36,514 nt of DNA from Flavobacteriales bacterium. GTDB taxonomy: Bacteria; Bacteroidota; Bacteroidia; Flavobacteriales_D; Crocinitomicaceae. The notes beneath the pieces are model-generated. The model searched no databases, was not told the origin of the DNA, and worked only from the letters and a program-made list of their open reading frames with translations. Positions 7,789 to 16,286 of this stretch are shown piece by piece; position 1 is the stretch's first letter; every line of letters begins with the position of its first letter. The DNA lies in the NCBI GenBank assembly GCA_947453715.1, contig CANGHX010000008.1:1-36514 (forward strand), read 5' to 3'. The translations under genes were made by a program, and so were the position numbers.

Positions 7789-10700
7789 ATGGAAAATTTT
7801 AAATATATATATGTATTATTAATCAGTATATTCCTTACTAGTTATTCAAGTAACGCTGCTGCTCCTACAACTCAGACTTCTGTCATCTATTTTTCTGCAA
7901 TCTCAACAACAAGTTTAACCATTAAATGGACAAGTGGAAATGGTGCTAATAGAGCAGTTTTTGTAAAATCTGGTTCTGGTGCAATTACAAATCCGACGAA
8001 TAATACAACCTATACTGCCAATACTGCATTTGGATCAGGTACTCAATTAGGGGTATCGGGTTATTACTGTGTTTATAATGGTGCTAGCACTACTGTTACT
8101 GTTACTGGATTAACGCAAGGGACAACTTATTATGTTCAATCTTTTGAATATAATGGAGGTGCAGGTGCTGAAACATACTATACGGCTACAGCAACTGCCA
8201 ACCCAAATTATCACGAAGCTGCACCAACAGGAACAACTTATTTTACAGTAGGCTCAGGTGCTCCTACTTATAGCGCTATTGAAACGGCTCATAACGCTGC
8301 AACTGGTGCTAATCCATATATAATAGAATTACTTCCAAATTATTCTTATGCTTCTGAAACATTACCAATTACATTAAATTGGCAAACAAATAGAAGTAAT
8401 ACAAATACAATTACAATTCGACCGCAAACGGGAGTTACATCAATTAGCATGAGTGGTTCAAGCTCGGGAGCTACAATTTTTGATTGGGAAAATAAATATG
8501 TTACACTGGACGGAAGAGCAGGAAGTACTGGGAGTTCAGTAATGACAATTGAAAATACAGCTACCGCATCAACTTCAACAGCATTCGATATTAATTCATC
8601 AAGTAATGGGCCAGTTGATTATTCTACTATTCAGTATTGTACGATAAAAGGTTCAAACTCGAATTATACTGGCACAAACGATCCTGGTGTTATCCATATT
8701 CGTGGATATTATAGTACTGGGGTAAATTATTTAACGATTGATAATTGTACAATAGCAAATGGTTCAGGCGGTAATCCCGGCATGCTTATTTGTACATATA
8801 ATGGTTCATTATCATCAGGTTCTGTGAATAGTAATATTAGCATAACAAATAATACTTTTTCAAATTTTAAAGTCTATGCTATTTATTTAAAGTCTAGTGA
8901 AACATCAAATACTTGGACTATCACAGGAAATAGTTTTTTCCAATCTGCTTCACAAACTCCTATAAGTGATGTTCAAGTAATTTCAATTAACAGTGGTTCA
9001 GGTCATACTATTACTGGAAATTATATTGGTGGTCAAGCAGCCAACTGTGGAGGAAGCGCTTATACTCTATCAACATCTGCTTTCGGTTTCAATGGAATTT
9101 ACTTTAGCTCACTTTGCTCAGGAGGCTCAACTAACACAATAAGTAATAATACAATTTCAAATTTGAGTATTACAAATTCAAGTGCCGATCCTTTTTATGG
9201 CATTAAAGCTGATGGAAGTTCAACTTTTACAATTGGGTCATCAGGAAATGGAAATGTTGTAGGTTCAACCTCAGGGACAGGAAGCATTACCATTTCAACT
9301 TCATATGCTGGCACTTGTTACGTGATAATGATTTCAAACAGATCTTCAGGAAGTTCAAACACCATTTCTTATAATACAGTTGGAAGTATTACTTTAAGTG
9401 GTACAGCAACAGCCTGTTATTTAGAAGGAGTAGAATTATTATCTGCTGGTACTTCAACAGTAAGTTACAATACAATTGGAAATTCGACTGCTTCAAACAT
9501 AACTATATCTTCCTCAAATTATGGATATGTAGCTATTTATAGTGATGCAGGTTCAAATACAACTGTAACTTACAACACGATTCAAAATTTCAACGTTTCA
9601 CAAACAGGATCAACAATATATGCTATGGGGATTTATCTTCCAGGTTCAAGTACCAATTCAGTTACATACAATACAATAGGAAATTCGACATCAAATAACA
9701 TGACCTTTGCAATTAATGACAATGTTCAAGGAATATATTCATCAGCAGGCACAAATACAATTTCTAACAATACAATACAACAACATCAATTAACTTCAAC
9801 AAATACATCAGCCCAATTTGAAGGTATTTATATTACCAATGGTTGTTCAACTGCTCAAACTATTTCTTCCAATACTATAAAAAATATAACTTCTTCTGGA
9901 ACTAATACTTCAAGCACATCATTAACAGGTGTATGTGGGATTTATTTCAGTGGAATTACGGGCAATACCTCAATAACAAGTAATAGAATTTCAAATTTAT
10001 CAATTACAGCTACTGCATCTAGCTATACAATCACAGGAATTAATATTAATTCAGCCTCAGGAACACATACAATTAGTAAAAATAAGTGTACAGGTTTTAA
10101 TAATGCTGGTAATAATGCCTCTTCAATCATTGCAGGTATTTACTTACAAAATGGTACAACTAATCTTTATAATAATGTCATTTTATTAAATAATGGCGCA
10201 AATACAGGATTGTCAATAAACATTTACGGAATCAGGTATGAAACGACTTTAACAGGAGTAATTTATCATAATACTATTAAAATTTATGGTACAGCTACAT
10301 CGCTTTCAGGATTATCTGCTTGTTTATGGAACAATGTATCTTCTACATTAACTGTGAAAAATAATTTATTTCAAAATGTTAGAACAAATTCTGGTGGTTC
10401 TGGTTCTCATTATGCAATATATTTTCAAACAAATCCTGGAACATTAACTGAGGATTACAATTATTTAGAAGGTTCAGGGACTGGCGGATTCATCGGGTAT
10501 TATGGAGCAAACAAATCTACTATTGCAACTTGGAGAACTGCTTCTAGTAAAGATGTAAATTCTAAATCAACAACTATTACAGTCGATCAATTTGGTGCTG
10601 TGCCTGCGGCTTCGGCTTCTGATGTAAAAAATACAGGTACAAATCTTTCCGCAACAGTGTCAACAGATTTTGATGGTAATGCAAGATCAACAACACCATA

Positions 10701-11283
10701 TATGGGTGCATTTGAAACAGGAACAGCTTTACCTATCAGTTTGTTTTCATTTACCGCAGAAATGATTCGTAATACATATGTTGAATTAAATTGGATTACC
10801 GCAAGTGAAATCAATAATGATTATTTTACGATCGAAAAAACGCAAGATGGTTTAAATTATGAAGTAGTTGATATTGTTAAAGGAGCTATAAATAGTCAAC
10901 AAAAAATTCATTATTCATTAAATGATTGGAAACCTTATTCAGGTCTTTCCTATTACAGATTAAAACAAACTGATATTAACGGTAATTTTACTTATTCAAA
11001 ACTAATTTCAGTTAATAAAACAATCGAAAATGAAACTAAAACGATAATATATCCAAATCCAAATAATGGGGAAGAGTTTGTTATATCTTTTAATTATCCC
11101 ATAGTAGAAGTTTGTTCAATTGAAATTTACAATCAGTTATCAAATAAAGTTTCTGAATTTGAAAAATTACCCATTAATAATGAAATTAAAATTCAAAGTT
11201 CACAACAACTAAAAAGTGGAACCTATTTTATTTTAGTAAAAAATTCATTTGAACAACAAATATTAAAAATGGTTGTTCAATAA
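7789..11283 (+). CDS. Secreted beta-helix-like repeat protein with T9SS type A sorting domain
   Basis: Large exported protein of 1164 residues. The ATG at 7789 gives a clear signal peptide (MENFKYIYVLLISIFLTSYS, cleavage near SNA-A). A TTG 6 bases earlier is the alternative. An FN3-like domain follows (about 25-130; TSVIYFSAISTTSLTIKW, TGLTQGTTYYVQSFEYNG). A long Ser/Thr/Asn/Gly-rich region (about 150-950) has degenerate repeats such as SNTISYNTIGN, SNNTISNLSIT and TNTISNNTIQ. These match the pattern of right-handed parallel beta-helix (PbH1) coils seen in polysaccharide lyases and adhesins. Near 980 comes LPISLFSFTAEMI, the usual lead-in to the C-terminal region. The last 80 residues (IIYPNPNNGEEF ... 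KSGTYFILVKNSFEQQILKMVV) are a T9SS type A sorting domain, cut off at export through the Gld/Spr system. Target ligand or substrate unknown. Confidence 0.88.
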   Translation: MENFKYIYVLLISIFLTSYSSNAAAPTTQTSVIYFSAISTTSLTIKWTSGNGANRAVFVKSGSGAITNPTNNTTYTANTAFGSGTQLGVSGYYCVYNGASTTVTVTGLTQGTTYYVQSFEYNGGAGAETYYTATATANPNYHEAAPTGTTYFTVGSGAPTYSAIETAHNAATGANPYIIELLPNYSYASETLPITLNWQTNRSNTNTITIRPQTGVTSISMSGSSSGATIFDWENKYVTLDGRAGSTGSSVMTIENTATASTSTAFDINSSSNGPVDYSTIQYCTIKGSNSNYTGTNDPGVIHIRGYYSTGVNYLTIDNCTIANGSGGNPGMLICTYNGSLSSGSVNSNISITNNTFSNFKVYAIYLKSSETSNTWTITGNSFFQSASQTPISDVQVISINSGSGHTITGNYIGGQAANCGGSAYTLSTSAFGFNGIYFSSLCSGGSTNTISNNTISNLSITNSSADPFYGIKADGSSTFTIGSSGNGNVVGSTSGTGSITISTSYAGTCYVIMISNRSSGSSNTISYNTVGSITLSGTATACYLEGVELLSAGTSTVSYNTIGNSTASNITISSSNYGYVAIYSDAGSNTTVTYNTIQNFNVSQTGSTIYAMGIYLPGSSTNSVTYNTIGNSTSNNMTFAINDNVQGIYSSAGTNTISNNTIQQHQLTSTNTSAQFEGIYITNGCSTAQTISSNTIKNITSSGTNTSSTSLTGVCGIYFSGITGNTSITSNRISNLSITATASSYTITGININSASGTHTISKNKCTGFNNAGNNASSIIAGIYLQNGTTNLYNNVILLNNGANTGLSINIYGIRYETTLTGVIYHNTIKIYGTATSLSGLSACLWNNVSSTLTVKNNLFQNVRTNSGGSGSHYAIYFQTNPGTLTEDYNYLEGSGTGGFIGYYGANKSTIATWRTASSKDVNSKSTTITVDQFGAVPAASASDVKNTGTNLSATVSTDFDGNARSTTPYMGAFETGTALPISLFSFTAEMIRNTYVELNWITASEINNDYFTIEKTQDGLNYEVVDIVKGAINSQQKIHYSLNDWKPYSGLSYYRLKQTDINGNFTYSKLISVNKTIENETKTIIYPNPNNGEEFVISFNYPIVEVCSIEIYNQLSNKVSEFEKLPINNEIKIQSSQQLKSGTYFILVKNSFEQQILKMVVQ

Positions 11284-11291
11284 ACTAAAAA

Positions 11292-11312
11292 AGCCACGAA
11301 TTATTCGTGGCT
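11292..11312 (-). terminator. Terminator of the peroxiredoxin gene
   Basis: A 9-bp perfect stem (AGCCACGAA with TTCGTGGCT) closes a 3-nt loop. A six-A run on the left gives a U-tract only for minus-strand transcription, so it mainly serves the peroxiredoxin gene. It starts 9 bases after the stop of the convergent beta-helix gene, for which it would be a weaker terminator. Confidence 0.8.
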
Positions 11313-11331
11313 CCTAAAATAAATATTAGTT

Positions 11332-11964
11332 TTAATGTTTCGCTAAGTAATCAGCAACTCCATCAAAACTAGCTGTCATTCCAGCATCTCCTTTTGTCCA
11401 GTTTGCAGGACAAACTTCTCCGTTTTCTTCGAAAAATTGTAATGCATCAACCATTCTTAAGGCTTCATCAACGTTTCTTCCTAATGGGAAGTTATTTACC
11501 AATTGGTGCATAACAACTCCATTTTTGTCAATTAAGAATAAACCTCTGTATGCGATCATTGGACCATTTGCAGTTAATTTACCTTCCATATCGTATTCGT
11601 ACTCTCCAGCTAAAACACCATAAGCTTCAGAAATTGTTTTATCTGTATCAGCGATAATTGGATAAGTTACTCCTTGAATACCACCTTGTTTTTTAGGAAC
11701 TTGTAACCATCCCCAGTGAGACTCTTCAGTATCTGTTGAAGCTGCAACAACTTTTGCACCTCTAGCTTCGAATTCAGCTAATTGCGCTTGAAATGCATGT
11801 AATTCAGAAGGACATACAAATGTGAAATCTTTTGGGTAAAAGAATAAAACCACTGGATTTTTTCCAATGAATTGATCTAATGAAAAATCTTTAACAATTT
11901 CTCCTCCGTTTACTACTGCAGCCGCTTTAAATGACGGTGCTTTTTTTCCTACTAAAACTCCCAT
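11332..11964 (-). CDS. Typical 2-Cys peroxiredoxin (AhpC/Prx1 group)
   Basis: Thiol peroxidase of 210 residues that reduces hydrogen peroxide and organic hydroperoxides in the cytoplasm. The peroxidatic cysteine is Cys51 in FYPKDFTFVCPSE, and the resolving cysteine is Cys185 in GEVCPANW, so both half-sites of the 2-Cys cycle are present. The downstream extension (DGVADYLAKH) is typical of the Prx1/AhpC class; no ahpF reductase is adjacent. A divergent oxyR gene lies about 0.5 kb away with one small gene between, which fits peroxide-inducible control. A TAAATTTG -7-like element lies at 12004-12011, in the gap before the gene, but its best upstream TTTG is 27 bases away, longer than usual. Confidence 0.95.
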   Translation of the reverse strand: MGVLVGKKAPSFKAAAVVNGGEIVKDFSLDQFIGKNPVVLFFYPKDFTFVCPSELHAFQAQLAEFEARGAKVVAASTDTEESHWGWLQVPKKQGGIQGVTYPIIADTDKTISEAYGVLAGEYEYDMEGKLTANGPMIAYRGLFLIDKNGVVMHQLVNNFPLGRNVDEALRMVDALQFFEENGEVCPANWTKGDAGMTASFDGVADYLAKH

Positions 11965-12054
11965 GTTTATTTTATTTATTATGATTATTAAAATTTACTT
12001 CCCCAAATTTAACGATAAAGCATTAATTAATTATTAAGCAAACCATTAAACATT

Positions 12055-12408
12055 TTATTTCTTTTCATTGTATAAATTATCATTGTAAGAACTGTTCATT
12101 ATTAAATCTGAGATAATTTCAGATTCAAAAACTCTTTTTATTTCTACAACATATTTTTTTTGTTTTTCTTTTATTAATTCTATCTCAATATTTTCATTAT
12201 CAGAAGCTTGATCAAACGTTTTTTTATTTGGCCAAAGTGCATATCCTAAAAATAAATTTGAATCGATCTTTTGCAACCTAGAACCTAAACTTCCTTCAAA
12301 CTTATAAATCAAATTAGTCAGCTCTTTCCAACTTTCGATAAACTCATTTTCAAATTCAGAATGAATTTTAAATGAATAAATAACTGAAAAGTTGTTTGAA
12401 TTTTCCAC
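12055..12408 (-). CDS. Small ABM-like (dimeric alpha/beta barrel) domain protein
   Basis: 117-residue soluble protein resembling the antibiotic biosynthesis monooxygenase (ABM) fold. The supporting pattern is an N-terminal strand (SVIYSFKIHSEFENEFIESW), a helix and the turn YKFEGSLGSRLQKIDSNLFLGYALWPNKKTF, then a final strand region. ABM-domain proteins include quinone- and heme-linked oxygenases and many stress proteins, so the catalytic role is unproven. The start codon is GTG (12406-12408); no upstream ATG exists in frame. The gene lies between the peroxiredoxin gene and the divergent oxyR, sharing an 82-base intergenic region with oxyR. An oxidative-stress role is inferred from position only. 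Confidence 0.68.
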   Translation of the reverse strand: MENSNNFSVIYSFKIHSEFENEFIESWKELTNLIYKFEGSLGSRLQKIDSNLFLGYALWPNKKTFDQASDNENIEIELIKEKQKKYVVEIKRVFESEIISDLIMNSSYNDNLYNEKK

Positions 12409-12490
12409 TGTAAAGATTTATACTGCAAAGATGTACATTTTACATATATTGTTTTTATTGATTATATTTATATTTCAATAGATAATTTTT

Positions 12491-13417
12491 ATGATTACAA
12501 TTCAACAGATGAATTACATCTTGGCTTTAAATGATACCCGTCATTTTCAGCGTGCTAGTGAGCAATGTTTTGTTACCCAACCAACATTATCGATGCAACT
12601 AAAAAAGGCAGAAGATGATCTTGGCTTTCAAATTTTTGACCGATCAACAAATCCACTATCATTGACAAATTTTGGGATGGAATTTATTCCTATCATCCGT
12701 GAAATCACCAATGATGTTTCTAAAATTGAACATCTAACTAAATCAATGAAAGGACTTTATACAGAAAAAATTAGAATTGGAATTATACCTACCATTTCCG
12801 CCTACTTGGTTTCTGATATGTTTAAAGTTTGGAAAGAAGAATTAATAAATTCTCAAGTAGTAATAAAAGAATTGAAAACAGAAGATCTATTAATCGCAAT
12901 TGAAAAAAAAGAAATTGACTTAGGAATATTGGCAGGACCGATAAATGAAACAAGTTTAAGAACAACTCCAATATTTAAAGAAGAAATAAAAGCATATATC
13001 AAAAATCATAAAGATTCAAAAATTTCATCGAGTTCGTTAAGTAAATTACATCCTTGGTTGTTAAGTAAAGGAAACTGCTTAAGAACGCAGATGGTACACT
13101 TTTGCAGTATCCAAACTGAAAAAGAAGATAATTGGAATTATGAAGGAGGAAATATTGAACTTTTAATCCGAATGGTTAATGAAAACGGAGGGTATACACT
13201 TATTCCGAGTGAACTAGAAAGGATTCTTAATCTTAAACCAACCGATTGTATTCAAATTTTTTCAGATGATGTAAATGAAAATCCAGCTCGTGAAATCATT
13301 GCAATTTCACCAAATAGATCAACAAAATGGAATTCTATCGAAAAAATAATTCGCTCTTGCCAACATTTTTACAATAAAATTGAAAACAAAAATCTAAAAA
13401 TATTGGATTGGAAATAG
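12491..13417 (+). CDS. oxyR: OxyR-type hydrogen peroxide-sensing LysR regulator
   Basis: LysR-family transcription factor of 308 residues. The N-terminal winged helix-turn-helix is clear (ALNDTRHFQRASEQCFVTQP, TLSMQLKKAEDDLG). In the C-terminal sensor domain the stretch GNCLRTQMVHFC places cysteines at residues 196 and 205. Their spacing of nine and surrounding LR-Q-x-x-x-F match the redox pair Cys199/Cys208 of E. coli OxyR, which forms a disulfide on peroxide exposure. This makes OxyR more likely than a generic LysR protein. It lies divergent from the ABM-like gene and near the 2-Cys peroxiredoxin, its probable target. Its TAG stop directly abuts the stop of the convergent di-heme gene. Confidence 0.9.
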   Translation: MITIQQMNYILALNDTRHFQRASEQCFVTQPTLSMQLKKAEDDLGFQIFDRSTNPLSLTNFGMEFIPIIREITNDVSKIEHLTKSMKGLYTEKIRIGIIPTISAYLVSDMFKVWKEELINSQVVIKELKTEDLLIAIEKKEIDLGILAGPINETSLRTTPIFKEEIKAYIKNHKDSKISSSSLSKLHPWLLSKGNCLRTQMVHFCSIQTEKEDNWNYEGGNIELLIRMVNENGGYTLIPSELERILNLKPTDCIQIFSDDVNENPAREIIAISPNRSTKWNSIEKIIRSCQHFYNKIENKNLKILDWK

Positions 13418-14776
13418 CTATAACGACTTCAAAAATTTAATTAAAGCAGCTCTGTCTTTAACATTTAACTTTTTAAAATAAAGTTTTGCATTTATAGCTT
13501 CACCCCCATGCCATAGTATAGCTTCTGTTAAATTTCTGGCTCTACCGTCATGTAAAAAATTACTATGTCCATTAACAACTTCGGTTAATCCAATTCCCCA
13601 CAAAGGTGGTGTTCTCCATTCGCTTCCATCGGCTAAATATTCTGTTCGATTATCAGCCAAACCTGCACCCATATCATGCAACAATAAATCTGTATAAGGA
13701 TATATTGTTTGATTTGAAATCGATTTAAAGGCAACATTCACAGCTGTTTTTTGCTTTGGAACATGACACTTCACACAAGAAGCTTCACTAAACAATTGTT
13801 TTCCCCGAATCACTTCTGAATCATTTACATTCCTTTTTGCTGGCACCCCTAATGTCTTTAAATAAAAAGTCAACGAGTAGATCAAACTATCGGATATCTC
13901 TTTTTGGACACCAAGATTTTGATTGTATAAATTATTTTCTATTGGGAATAAAAAGTTTGTTAAACCGATATCTTCTGAAAAAGCAAAACCTACTTGTTGA
14001 AGCAATGTTGGTGAACCTGCTTTCCACCCAAATCGCCCGATAGACATCTTTTGATCTTTTACATTCCATACTGAATTTGCCTTTCCTGATATTCCATCTC
14101 CATTTGAATCAAATAAATCTTGATTAGCTAACAAAGCCCATTCTGGAATTGCTTCTAATAATCCCAAACCGAAAACAGGTCTCGATAATCTAGGAGAAAT
14201 CATTGCGTCTGATGGAAATGACATATATGAATTTAGAATAGTAAAAGTTGGTTGTCGTAATTCATATAATTCACCGTCATCAAAATTTCCTTGTAAATAA
14301 GTATATGTAACACTTACGTTTCCTTCTGAGTTCATTCCAGCTATTGCTCTTGGTTGAAATTGTAATCCAAAATTAGGAACGGCTATAGGACCTCCATGCT
14401 CATTTTCTCCAGGAACACTAATCCTCAATAATAAATTATGGATATTATCTCCTTCTTTAGGTGAGATATTTCGACCATCGGAAGGATGACAAGAAACACA
14501 AGAAACAGCATTAAAAATAGGTCCTAAACCTGGATTTATTGGAGATGGCGAGCTTACAAAAGATGATTCAAAAAGTTTATCTCCTACTCCATGAATTAAT
14601 TCTTGAGCAGCGGTCAGACCATTAAATGTATTTGAGTATGCACCTCCACTTTGATCAAAAAAAGTTTGACTCCCTCCTAAATACCAATCTTTTTCGTCAA
14701 CAGTTTCAATTACTGCTGCCTTTTTACAACTTATTAAAACAATAACAATTCCAAAAAATAATAAAATATATTTCAT
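13418..14776 (-). CDS. Di-heme oxidoreductase (DUF1111/DHOR) lipoprotein
   Basis: Envelope c-type cytochrome of 452 residues in the di-heme thiol-oxidoreductase/peroxidase-like family. The signal peptide ends in a lipobox (GIVIVLISCKK), so the protein is probably a lipoprotein. Two heme-c sites are visible: CVSCHPSDGR near residue 92 and CVKCHVPKQ near residue 333. Family motifs near the end are present (FLHDGRARNLTEAILWHGGEA). The start overlaps the imelysin stop by 4 bases (ATGA), indicating translational coupling. It is the last gene of the porin-Rieske-imelysin operon. In other bacteria DHOR genes often sit beside imelysin genes in iron-regulated loci, so a role in handling ferrous/ferric iron or electron transfer is inferred. 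The catalytic reaction is not established. Confidence 0.9.
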   Translation of the reverse strand: MKYILLFFGIVIVLISCKKAAVIETVDEKDWYLGGSQTFFDQSGGAYSNTFNGLTAAQELIHGVGDKLFESSFVSSPSPINPGLGPIFNAVSCVSCHPSDGRNISPKEGDNIHNLLLRISVPGENEHGGPIAVPNFGLQFQPRAIAGMNSEGNVSVTYTYLQGNFDDGELYELRQPTFTILNSYMSFPSDAMISPRLSRPVFGLGLLEAIPEWALLANQDLFDSNGDGISGKANSVWNVKDQKMSIGRFGWKAGSPTLLQQVGFAFSEDIGLTNFLFPIENNLYNQNLGVQKEISDSLIYSLTFYLKTLGVPAKRNVNDSEVIRGKQLFSEASCVKCHVPKQKTAVNVAFKSISNQTIYPYTDLLLHDMGAGLADNRTEYLADGSEWRTPPLWGIGLTEVVNGHSNFLHDGRARNLTEAILWHGGEAINAKLYFKKLNVKDRAALIKFLKSL

Positions 14777-15846
14777 TTAATATAAGTATTAATAAAAGGT
14801 AATAATCTTGATTCTAATTCATCTCTTAGGTTATTAATGTCATCAATTGCATTTTGAACTTGAATAGGAGAATTAATAATTGCATCACCAAAAGAACTTG
14901 GTATTGCATCAAGAGCAGATAAAGCATTAGCGATTTTCGATTTTATTGTATTGTCGAGAGATAAATTATTTGCCCGAACAAGATCTTCTAGTCCTTTTCC
15001 GTCAACTGAGTATTTTCCTAAATAAACATTTTGAACACTTTTAATATTGTTTTTGAAATCAGTAATTGAATTAAAAGCAAACGGCGACTCTTCCAATAAT
15101 GGATCTTGTGCGACGAAAGGCTCTTTTATTTTTCCATTTGCTACCTCATCACAAATACCTATTAAGGCATTTACAATTTCTAAATATACCAAATTTAATG
15201 AAGTGTAAATTGGATTTGAAGAACTCGGACTTTTAAAATAATTAACATAATTAGTTGATACATTTACATCCCAACTCGTAACTAGTGAGTTTGTTAATTC
15301 CTTTAAATTTAGCGCTAAAGCTATCAAATAGGACTTTTCTCTACTCGTAAATTCAGAAACTGTTTTTGAACCATTTTGACCGAATAGCAAATATTCAATT
15401 GGATGAAAACCTTTCAAAGCATCATCTAACTCACTTATTTCAGTTGGAGAGAAAGAATTAGAACTTGCTAAAACAATCTCTAATGCATTATAATCAACAG
15501 GCCAAGTATCAATTCTTGGATCAATATTGTCTGTTGAAACAGGTCCATATAAAAACCCTTCAGATTGCTCCCAAATTTGTCGAGACTTTTTCCATAAATT
15601 TCTACAATTCGCTAATCCTTGTTCAGTTGGATTAGAATTAAAACTTTGAATTTCTGAATATAACACTATTGTTGTTTGAGCTAAATCATTATAAGAACTA
15701 ATGATAACATTGGTTGACAAATCAGCCAAAACTAATTTTTGAAGTTCTATAAATGATTCTGCTCTTTGCTCTTCATGATTGCTTTTTTTACATGAAAATA
15801 GTATGATTCCTATTAGGAAAACAAGGCTAACAAATTTAAAATGCAT
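14773..15846 (-). CDS. Imelysin family lipoprotein
   Basis: Envelope protein of 357 residues of the imelysin (M75, EfeO/IrpA-related) family, built from helical bundles. The characteristic GxHxxE motif is present as GFHPIEYLLFG near residue 148. The signal peptide ends with the lipobox IILFSCKK. Imelysin proteins, despite the peptidase name, are best known as periplasmic or surface iron-associated proteins; the His/Glu of the motif are the proposed metal ligands. The gene is tightly packed: the Rieske gene stops 1 base upstream and the di-heme gene overlaps its end by 4 bases. Paired occurrence with a DUF1111 cytochrome supports an iron-linked function. Confidence 0.9.
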   Translation of the reverse strand: MHFKFVSLVFLIGIILFSCKKSNHEEQRAESFIELQKLVLADLSTNVIISSYNDLAQTTIVLYSEIQSFNSNPTEQGLANCRNLWKKSRQIWEQSEGFLYGPVSTDNIDPRIDTWPVDYNALEIVLASSNSFSPTEISELDDALKGFHPIEYLLFGQNGSKTVSEFTSREKSYLIALALNLKELTNSLVTSWDVNVSTNYVNYFKSPSSSNPIYTSLNLVYLEIVNALIGICDEVANGKIKEPFVAQDPLLEESPFAFNSITDFKNNIKSVQNVYLGKYSVDGKGLEDLVRANNLSLDNTIKSKIANALSALDAIPSSFGDAIINSPIQVQNAIDDINNLRDELESRLLPFINTYIK

Positions 15847-15847
15847 T

Positions 15848-16282
15848 TTAGTTGTATTTAACCGTGATTAAATCATTTGATAATGTGACAGGAAATTCCT
15901 TTAAATTTTTAGATGCGGGAGTAGTAATTACTTTTCCACTTAAATCAAAAGTACTTCCATGTAAACCGCAAACAAAAGATGATTTTGTAGCAATTAATGA
16001 ATTATCTTGGTGGGTGCATTTTAATTCAAAAGCTTTAAACGTATTATCTTTTTGTTTTACCACTGCTACTTGATATTCCAATGATTTATCCTTAATAATT
16101 ACCATATTTGAATCCGGTACGAATGAGGAAATCGGCACTTTTAATTCGCCATTTGATAAAGTAGTCGAATAATAATTAAGTGGAGCACATCCTTCTAATG
16201 AAGAGGCCACTAACGAAATACCAACAATACTAGCACAAAGCTTACATGTCTCTCTTAAAAACTCTCTTCTATCTGTATTCAT
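15848..16282 (-). CDS. Tat-exported Rieske [2Fe-2S] lipoprotein
   Basis: Small Rieske iron-sulfur protein of 144 residues, probably an electron carrier on the periplasmic side. The cluster motif is complete: CTH near residue 89, then after 13 residues CGLHG (C-x-H ... C-x-x-H). The N-terminus has a twin-arginine motif (DRREFLRE) followed by a hydrophobic stretch and a lipobox-like LEGC. Export of the folded cofactor protein by Tat and lipid anchoring are both likely. It is too short for a ring-hydroxylating oxygenase and lacks the catalytic domain. It sits second in the operon, 4 bases after the porin stop and 1 base before the imelysin start. Pairing with the di-heme cytochrome suggests electron transfer between them (inference). 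Confidence 0.88.
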   Translation of the reverse strand: MNTDRREFLRETCKLCASIVGISLVASSLEGCAPLNYYSTTLSNGELKVPISSFVPDSNMVIIKDKSLEYQVAVVKQKDNTFKAFELKCTHQDNSLIATKSSFVCGLHGSTFDLSGKVITTPASKNLKEFPVTLSNDLITVKYN

Positions 16283-16286
16283 ACCA

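Noticed and set aside
15852-16073. 73-residue plus-strand frame inside the Rieske gene
   Set aside because: It is antisense to a gene with a complete Rieske motif and has no recognisable features of its own.
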